Below are positions 58,977 to 64,000 of a DNA stretch of 64,000 nucleotides, one piece after another. Origin of the DNA: Bacteroidales bacterium (GTDB lineage Bacteria > Bacteroidota > Bacteroidia > Bacteroidales > WRLA01); NCBI GenBank assembly GCA_009777825.1, contig WRLA01000008.1, positions 1 to 64,000 of the forward strand, written 5' to 3'. The position numbers and the translations under genes are program-made. Numbering within the stretch: position 1 is the stretch's first letter; each line of letters starts with the position of its first letter. The notes beneath the pieces are model-generated. The model did not search any database. It was not told the DNA's origin and saw only the letters and a list, made by a program, of their open reading frames with translations.

Positions 58977-61373
58977 TAGTTCCAACTGATTCCTCACCAA
59001 CCCAAAATAAGCCCCTTTCGCCGCCGTCAGTTCCTTATGCGTCCCTTGTTCCGTTATTTTTCCTTTTTCTAATACTATGATGTTGTCCGCGTTCTTCACC
59101 GTGCTGAGCCGGTGGGCGACGATGACGACGGTCTTTCCCTTGAAAAACTCGTTCAGGTTCTCCATGATAACCCGTTCATTGTTAGCGTCTAAGGCGTTGG
59201 TGGCTTCGTCGAAGAAGATGTAATCGGGATTTTTGTAAACCGAGCGGGCGATGAGTATCCGTTGACGCTGTCCCTGACTGACGCCCTGCCCCTCCTGTCC
59301 GATTTTGGTGTTGAAGCCGAGCGGCAGGCGCTCCACCATCTCGCGGATGTTGGCGACGTTGGCGGCGTGGAGAAGACGTTGGGTGTCAATGTATTCGTCG
59401 CCGACGGCGATGTTACGGGCGATGGTGTCGCTGAAGATGAAACCGTCCTGCATCACCGCCCCGCAGTGGTCGCGCCAGACGCGCGTGTTGATGTTTTGAA
59501 GGTCGTACTCGCCGACACGGATCTCGCCCCTGACAGGCGGATAGAACCCCAACAACAATTTCACCAACGTCGTCTTCCCGCTGCCCGACATGCCGACGAT
59601 GGCGGTGATTTTTCCCGTCGGGATGGAGAGGGTGAGGTCGTCTAAGACGGTCTCGCCGTGGGCGTCGTATCGGAAGACGAGGTTTTGGATGGTGATGTCG
59701 CGGTTTTGTGGTAATAAGGTGATGCGAACGACGCCATGAATGGCGTCGGAATGAATGGTGGTGGGGGATGTGGGGGATGTGGGGAATGTGGAATTTGTGG
59801 AATTTGCGGTATTTGTAGAGACGCACGGCCGTGCGTCTCTACGATGATTAATTGCATTCCCATAATTAACACCGTCCATACCATATTCATCCGGTTCTTC
59901 GTCTTCGCGGTTGTGGATTTCACCCAACCGTTCCAGGCTGATTTTGGCATCCTGCGCCGACTGCACGAAACCAATCAACTGACTGATGGGCGCATTCAGT
60001 TGTCCTATGATGTACTGCACCGCCATCATCATCCCCAGCGTCATGTTGCCGGTGATGACTGCCTGGGCAGCGAAGAACGAGATGATGATGTTCTTCGTCT
60101 GGTCAATGAAAAATCCCCCCGCCTGCTGATACTGACTCAATGCTAAACCTTTCACGCTCACCTTAAAGAGTTTAACCTGAATGTTTTCCCACTCCCAGCG
60201 TTTCTGTTTCTCGCAGTTGTTGAGTTTGATCTCCTGCATGCCGGTGATAAGTTGATAGAGGTTGCTCTGCTCCGCCGACGACTGCGCGAAGCGCTTGTAA
60301 TCCAACTCCTTACGCTTTTTCAGGAAGATGACTATCCAAAGCACATACAACACACTCGCCAAAAGGAAGATTCCCAAGATTTTGAGGCTGTAAATCCCCA
60401 AAACAATGGAAAAGATAATCAGATTCACAAACGAAAACAATGTATTCAACGTATTGGAAGTGAGGAAGTTCTGTATGCGGGAGTTGTCGTGAATCCGTTG
60501 CATGATGTCACCGATCATCTTGATGTCGAAGAAGCGGATGGGCAACTTCATTAACTTTATCAGAAAATCGGAAATCATAGATATATTGACCCGTGCCGTG
60601 ATATGCAGCAATATCCAACTCCGTATAAACTCCACCACCGTCTGACTGGTGAACAACACCAACTGCGCAATCAAAATCAGCGTTACAAAGCCAAGGTTTT
60701 GATTGCTAATCCCATAATCCACAATACCTTGTGTCAGAAACGGGAATATCAACTGCAACAGCGACCCCAGCACCAACCCCAAAAACAACTGCACGATATA
60801 CCTCCGGTAAGGCTTCAGGTAACGGAAGATAAATGAAAATTTTGCTCTGTTCCCTTTTTCGTCTTCCTGCTCGTAGAATGCCGGTGTCGGTTCCAGCAAT
60901 AGGGCGATGCCCTCTTCCTCCCCGTTCTTCGTGGTACTCAGCCAGTTAGCGCAAAACTCGGCGGGGGTGAATTTGATTAAGCCATGACCGGGATCTGCCA
61001 CATATACAGCCCCCCCAAGCCCCCCCGAAGGGGGGGATGTTCGGCTTTCGCTACCTGCCTTCGCTACTCCCCTCCTTCGGAGGGGTTGGGGGAGGCGGTA
61101 AACTACCACAAAATGTTCCTGCTTCCAATGTACAATGCAAGGCAGCGGAACCTCGCACAACTGCCGGAAGTTGATACGTACGCCCATTGTCTTAAAACCC
61201 AATTTTTCCGCTGCATCGCTGATTCCCAATAGGCTTACGCCGCTACGGGAAGCGGAACACATTTCGCGTAAACGTTGAATGGTATAGTTTTTGCCGTAAT
61301 GCTTGGCTATCATCGCGAGACAGGTGGCGCCGCAGTCCATGGCGTCGGGTTGGCGGAGGTGGGGGAAAGGTTT
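58974..61373 (-). CDS. Peptidase-containing ABC exporter (C39 bacteriocin type)
   Basis: From ATG 61373 the protein has 799 residues: a C39 peptidase (Cys15 in QPDAMDCGATCLAMIAKHYG, His88 in HWKQEHFVVVYR, Asp128 in YVADPGHG), six membrane helices (about 190-480) and an ATPase (GMSGSGKTTLVKLLLG, GQEGQGVSQGQRQRILIARS, IFFDEATNALD). Such exporters cleave double-glycine leaders and export peptides. Residues of about 95-123, between catalytic His and Asp, and about 490-545, between membrane and ATPase domains, are translated repeats. The 28-bp palindrome at 59815-59842 lies in the second. The OMP gene is upstream and HlyD downstream. Confidence 0.9.
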   Translation of the reverse strand, partial: KPFPHLRQPDAMDCGATCLAMIAKHYGKNYTIQRLREMCSASRSGVSLLGISDAAEKLGFKTMGVRINFRQLCEVPLPCIVHWKQEHFVVVYRLPQPLRRRGVAKAGSESRTSPPSGGLGGAVYVADPGHGLIKFTPAEFCANWLSTTKNGEEEGIALLLEPTPAFYEQEDEKGNRAKFSFIFRYLKPYRRYIVQLFLGLVLGSLLQLIFPFLTQGIVDYGISNQNLGFVTLILIAQLVLFTSQTVVEFIRSWILLHITARVNISMISDFLIKLMKLPIRFFDIKMIGDIMQRIHDNSRIQNFLTSNTLNTLFSFVNLIIFSIVLGIYSLKILGIFLLASVLYVLWIVIFLKKRKELDYKRFAQSSAEQSNLYQLITGMQEIKLNNCEKQKRWEWENIQVKLFKVSVKGLALSQYQQAGGFFIDQTKNIIISFFAAQAVITGNMTLGMMMAVQYIIGQLNAPISQLIGFVQSAQDAKISLERLGEIHNREDEEPDEYGMDGVNYGNAINHRRDARPCVSTNTANSTNSTFPTSPTSPTTIHSDAIHGVVRITLLPQNRDITIQNLVFRYDAHGETVLDDLTLSIPTGKITAIVGMSGSGKTTLVKLLLGFYPPVRGEIRVGEYDLQNINTRVWRDHCGAVMQDGFIFSDTIARNIAVGDEYIDTQRLLHAANVANIREMVERLPLGFNTKIGQEGQGVSQGQRQRILIARSVYKNPDYIFFDEATNALDANNERVIMENLNEFFKGKTVVIVAHRLSTVKNADNIIVLEKGKITEQGTHKELTAAKGAYFGLVRNQLEL
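59735..59870. repeat. Palindrome and short tandem repeats in frame inside the ABC exporter gene
   Basis: A perfect 28-bp palindrome with half-site GTAGAGACGCACGG lies at 59815-59842 and encodes RRDARPCVST. Next to it, 59758-59815 is a run of degenerate TGGGGGATG/TGTGGAATT units encoding a low-complexity Thr/Ser/Pro stretch. The frame is kept. Confidence 0.88.
61008..61105. repeat. Two dispersed stem-loop repeats in frame inside the C39 peptidase domain
   Basis: CCCCCCCAAGCCCCCCCGAA and following G-tract (61010-61040) and CTCCCCTCCTTCGGAGGGG then TTGGGGGAGG (61070-61098) together encode LPQPLRRRGVAKAGSESRTS and PPSGGLGGA. Confidence 0.88.
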
Positions 61374-61419
61374 CATGGAGTTATGAGTTAACGTTGTCTT
61401 TGAAAAAGAGCACATTAAT

Positions 61420-63759
61420 TTATTTTACATCGTTGTCAATATATTTTTCCAATTGTTCTTTTTCAAATTTTTTTCCATGTCTTAAATAGTATTGAAATCG
61501 AAAATATACTCCTCTAAAACTTGATGTATATTTACGCCATTCATATAAATTTTCAATATCTGTTACATAGACACTCTCTTTAGGAATAAACAAACCGGTA
61601 TAACCAAGCATGATTTTAATGTCTCCTTTCAAAATATTTTTTGAAAGGTACACGTTTAATTCGGGTTTTTCGGCATAATATCCATTAGGCGTCAGATTTT
61701 TATGTCCTCCGTAAGAAAAATCAACATCAATGTCAAAATCAAGTGGCAAATACCAATAAGAATATAGGGAAACACGGCATGAAGTATTGTCTCTATATCC
61801 ATGAGGGTGAGTAAAGTATTCAAAGAATGGGGTTACACTGCCTCCTACCGATAACAGATCGCCGTCATAAGCATATATCATAGCAAGCGACAAAAAACTT
61901 TTTCCGGGCATATTTGTTATTTGTCGCATTAAAATATTTTGTTCGGATATGATATTCTGAGTAACAAACATGTTTTTCATGTAACTATAAGAAGCAATAA
62001 TGCGTAACATAGAGTTGTTTTTTCTCAGCAGGTAGGTTAAACTTGTCAAATAATGGGTTTGTGGTTTGATTCCAGAATTACCTACGCTTGCTGAGGAAGA
62101 ATCGGCAGAATAAGTAATATAAGGAGTTAACATCCAAACAGAAGGATAATAATTGGCTGTACGAAAATTAAAATTTAACTGGTGATGGTTCAAAAATTTT
62201 CTTGATACTGTAAATGAAGGCAAATATTCCATCGTATTTATAACAGGTTCGGATTCCATATAGGTCGAATAACTTTCTATTTTATTTCCAAGACGAAAGT
62301 CAAACTTTTTAATTTTCCACACAAGGTCTAAATACGCATGAGTTTTTAAATTGCTATATTGATAGACGGTATCCGACTTCCCGCCATCATCAAACCGATT
62401 GTTGAACATCTGATAATAACCCAATGCACCAACATTATAAGTAAATTTTTCCAAAACAGGGTGATAGTAATCCATTTTAAAATTGTAAGAATAACGAGAA
62501 GCATTGATGGTTTCATTTCTTTTTGATATAAAATTACTATTGTCAAAAGTCTTATTTTCATCATATTCGGATGAATATTTCGCTTTCATATTATGAAAAT
62601 TAAAATTTACGGTCAATTTGTGGTCTTCCTTTTTTGCAAAAATCTTTCTATAAAAAAACGTATAATTTCCGGTTGAATGATTGTCTGTATTTTGGGAATG
62701 GGTTGATATGGTATTCATTAAGCTATCGTGAATATGGTTGGTTGCGAAAATATCATCAGAAGCGGTACGGGAATTAAAATTGTTTAAAAATGAAAAACTT
62801 ATAAAATTATTTTTGTTAATATAGTAATCTAATCTGTTACATATATCATGGGATTGTTCTGTATATTTATCAGTGGTGGATGTTGAACTGTAAATGTGAT
62901 TTTTTTCATTTTCGGTAAAGTTTCTGTAGGTTGTGTCCCTATCTTTTCTTTTCCAAAGATAATAGTCATAAGAAAAATGATATTGTACTCTTTTCCAATT
63001 ATAAATAAAAGAAGGCGATACACCAATCCGGCTCAATGGGGCTAAATAATTGCCATCAAAATTAATGATGAAGCCTTGATCACGCTCTTCTTTCAAAATG
63101 ATATTAACAATGCCCTCGACATCCGAATCATACTCAGAAGAAGGATTGGTGATAATTTCTATCTTTTCGATAGCCTGCGGGTCAATAGATTTCAGCTTGG
63201 TCTCAGCAGGGTTTAATACGCCATTCAGCATAACCATAGTGTTTGACATTCCTTTGATATTCACAGCATCATATACTTGATCCACGAATAAATCAGGTAT
63301 TTTTTTCAACACGTCAATGGTTGAAGTCGTCCCAGCTAATAGCGAACTGTCAATGTGATAAATGGTGCGATCAAACTTGGTCGTTACACGGTTTTGCGTT
63401 GAAATTTCCACTTCTGATAATGTATTTATGGAGGGGAAAAGTGTAATTGTTTCTAAATCTAAATGCTGTTTTTCTTTGAGAAAAGCAATATCATAAAACT
63501 TTTCTTGATAACCAATATGCGAAATACAACAAATATATTCCCCTTTTATAATATCTTGTAAAAAAAACGATCCATTTACGCCCGGTATTGTGCCTTTATA
63601 AATGGAAGAATCGGATATGTTTAATAGTTTTATAGTAGAGTAAATGAGAAAATCACCGGAAGTACCGTCAATTACTTTTCCCGATAAGGAGCAGTGTTGA
63701 GCCTTGATAATCAATGGTAATCCCAATAACAAACCAAAAACAACTCTTGAAAACTTCAT
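61420..63759 (-). CDS. Outer-membrane beta-barrel protein (TonB-dependent-receptor-like)
   Basis: From ATG 63759 the protein has 779 residues: a signal peptide (KFSRVVFGLLLGLPLIIKAQ), a CarboxypepD_reg-like domain (HCSLSGKVIDGTSGDFLIYS), a plug-like region (STIDVLKKIPDLFVDQVYDA, IEIITNPSSEYDSDVEGIVN) and an OMP_b-brl_3-type barrel. It lies 47 bases upstream of the exporter start on the same strand. In Bacteroidetes such barrels are often encoded with C39 exporters, but whether this one helps export or takes up a ligand is unknown. The gene is markedly more AT-rich than the exporter genes. Confidence 0.87.
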   Translation of the reverse strand: MKFSRVVFGLLLGLPLIIKAQHCSLSGKVIDGTSGDFLIYSTIKLLNISDSSIYKGTIPGVNGSFFLQDIIKGEYICCISHIGYQEKFYDIAFLKEKQHLDLETITLFPSINTLSEVEISTQNRVTTKFDRTIYHIDSSLLAGTTSTIDVLKKIPDLFVDQVYDAVNIKGMSNTMVMLNGVLNPAETKLKSIDPQAIEKIEIITNPSSEYDSDVEGIVNIILKEERDQGFIINFDGNYLAPLSRIGVSPSFIYNWKRVQYHFSYDYYLWKRKDRDTTYRNFTENEKNHIYSSTSTTDKYTEQSHDICNRLDYYINKNNFISFSFLNNFNSRTASDDIFATNHIHDSLMNTISTHSQNTDNHSTGNYTFFYRKIFAKKEDHKLTVNFNFHNMKAKYSSEYDENKTFDNSNFISKRNETINASRYSYNFKMDYYHPVLEKFTYNVGALGYYQMFNNRFDDGGKSDTVYQYSNLKTHAYLDLVWKIKKFDFRLGNKIESYSTYMESEPVINTMEYLPSFTVSRKFLNHHQLNFNFRTANYYPSVWMLTPYITYSADSSSASVGNSGIKPQTHYLTSLTYLLRKNNSMLRIIASYSYMKNMFVTQNIISEQNILMRQITNMPGKSFLSLAMIYAYDGDLLSVGGSVTPFFEYFTHPHGYRDNTSCRVSLYSYWYLPLDFDIDVDFSYGGHKNLTPNGYYAEKPELNVYLSKNILKGDIKIMLGYTGLFIPKESVYVTDIENLYEWRKYTSSFRGVYFRFQYYLRHGKKFEKEQLEKYIDNDVK

Positions 63760-63787
63760 AATAACATTTATTGTAAATTTTTCAAGG

Positions 63788-63795
63788 CAAATGTA
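63788..63795 (-). promoter_or_regulatory. Promoter box TACATTTG (minus strand)
   Basis: CAAATGTA on the plus strand, 28 bases before ATG 63759. It may drive the OMP-exporter-HlyD transcript. Confidence 0.65.
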
Positions 63796-63800
63796 CATAA

Positions 63801-63956
63801 AATTTTGATAACTACGGCTTATTGTATATATATATTGTTAATGGCTTTAATGAAGATAGTTCAATAAACGTAGGCGTTTTTTTTCTATGCACTGATAAAG
63901 AGTCAATAGACCAGGTTTTTGATATTATAAAAAAGACAAAGATTAAGGAAAAGTAA
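63801..63956 (+). pseudogene. Possible C-terminal gene remnant
   Basis: A 51-codon frame without ATG reads NFDNYGLLYIYIVNGFNEDS, then SINVGVFFLCTDKESIDQVF and DIIKKTKIKEK before TAA. Its composition is protein-like, as a C-terminal domain might be, but it starts right at the OMP promoter and has no start codon. I do not recognise a family. Confidence 0.3.
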
Positions 63957-63969
63957 TTCCATAAAACAG

Positions 63970-64000
63970 CCAACTCCGAATAAACTCCACCACCGTCTGA
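63970..64000 (-). pseudogene. Start of a second ABC exporter copy or fragment at the window edge
   Basis: These 31 bases match 60615-60645 inside the ABC exporter gene with one mismatch and encode QTVVEFIRSW on the minus strand. Beyond that, the frame leaves homology and stops within eight codons, so a second exporter gene is truncated here at its third or fourth membrane helix. The rest lies outside the window. Confidence 0.65.

Noticed and set aside
1-64000. tRNA, rRNA, tmRNA, SRP RNA or known riboswitches
   Set aside because: I looked for T-loop and other conserved core sequences by eye and found none; a covariance-model scan would be needed to exclude them.

Overview
The window is a chromosomal segment from a Bacteroidetes bacterium, most probably an uncultured member of the order Bacteroidales. 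The support is the recurrent promoter box TAnnTTTG (about 20 instances upstream of genes on both strands), PorZ, several secreted proteins with type IX secretion (T9SS) C-terminal sorting domains, TonB-dependent receptors with N-terminal carboxypeptidase-regulatory domains, a short TatA, a histone H1-like protein and Bacteroidetes-type transposases. No rRNA, tRNA or CRISPR array was recognised.

Layout. 1-3080: transposase debris, a secreted IgGFc-binding-like protein and an internally deleted IS110. 3083-9213: ABC-F protein Uup, a DUF4143 ATPase, a 450-bp IS5-type deletion derivative with intact terminal repeats, an OPT-family transporter and another IS5 remnant. 9287-19080: a YiiX-like cysteine hydrolase, an orphan ABC ATPase, a head-GIN protein, RecR, a TonB-dependent receptor, an NtrC-type regulator, a one-chain methyltransferase/nuclease and a PLP-dependent gamma-lyase. 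19107-25213 (minus strand): nucleotidyltransferase, GpmA, MCE protein, cell-wall amidase, a DUF3791/truncated DUF3990 pair, a U32 peptidase and a regulatory-domain protein. 25377-33890: a DUF4062/GHKL ATPase protein followed by the early region of a Mu-like transposable phage (repressor, Cro-like protein, DDE transposase, MuB-like ATPase, and an ATPase joined to a methyltransferase lacking its catalytic motif). 34215-47649: a VWA protein, two large T9SS cargo proteins, TatA, a 555-bp nested inverted-repeat structure, TonB, PorZ and a DUF3109 protein. 47654-57190: an S9 peptidase, an ECF sigma factor with a putative membrane partner, a histone-like protein, OsmC, an endolysin-like amidase, UvrC, a P-loop kinase and Pgi. 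57334-64000: a peptide-export module (HlyD-type adaptor, C39-peptidase ABC exporter, outer-membrane barrel protein), with the start of a second exporter copy at the window edge.

The most unusual feature is a set of dispersed, partly palindromic repeats. They fill intergenic regions and also lie inside reading frames without breaking them: twice in the HlyD adaptor, twice in the ABC exporter (once between the catalytic His and Asp of its peptidase), at least twice in a T9SS cargo protein and once in the Mu-like transposase. They resemble in concept the Rickettsia palindromic elements that enter coding genes, but I know of no description for this lineage. The second strong candidate is the nested inverted-repeat structure at 40414-40967.

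Functionally the window combines housekeeping (RecR, UvrC, GpmA, Pgi), T9SS surface display (PorZ plus cargo), TonB-driven uptake, peptide export, and an accessory layer of mobile DNA and possible defence genes.
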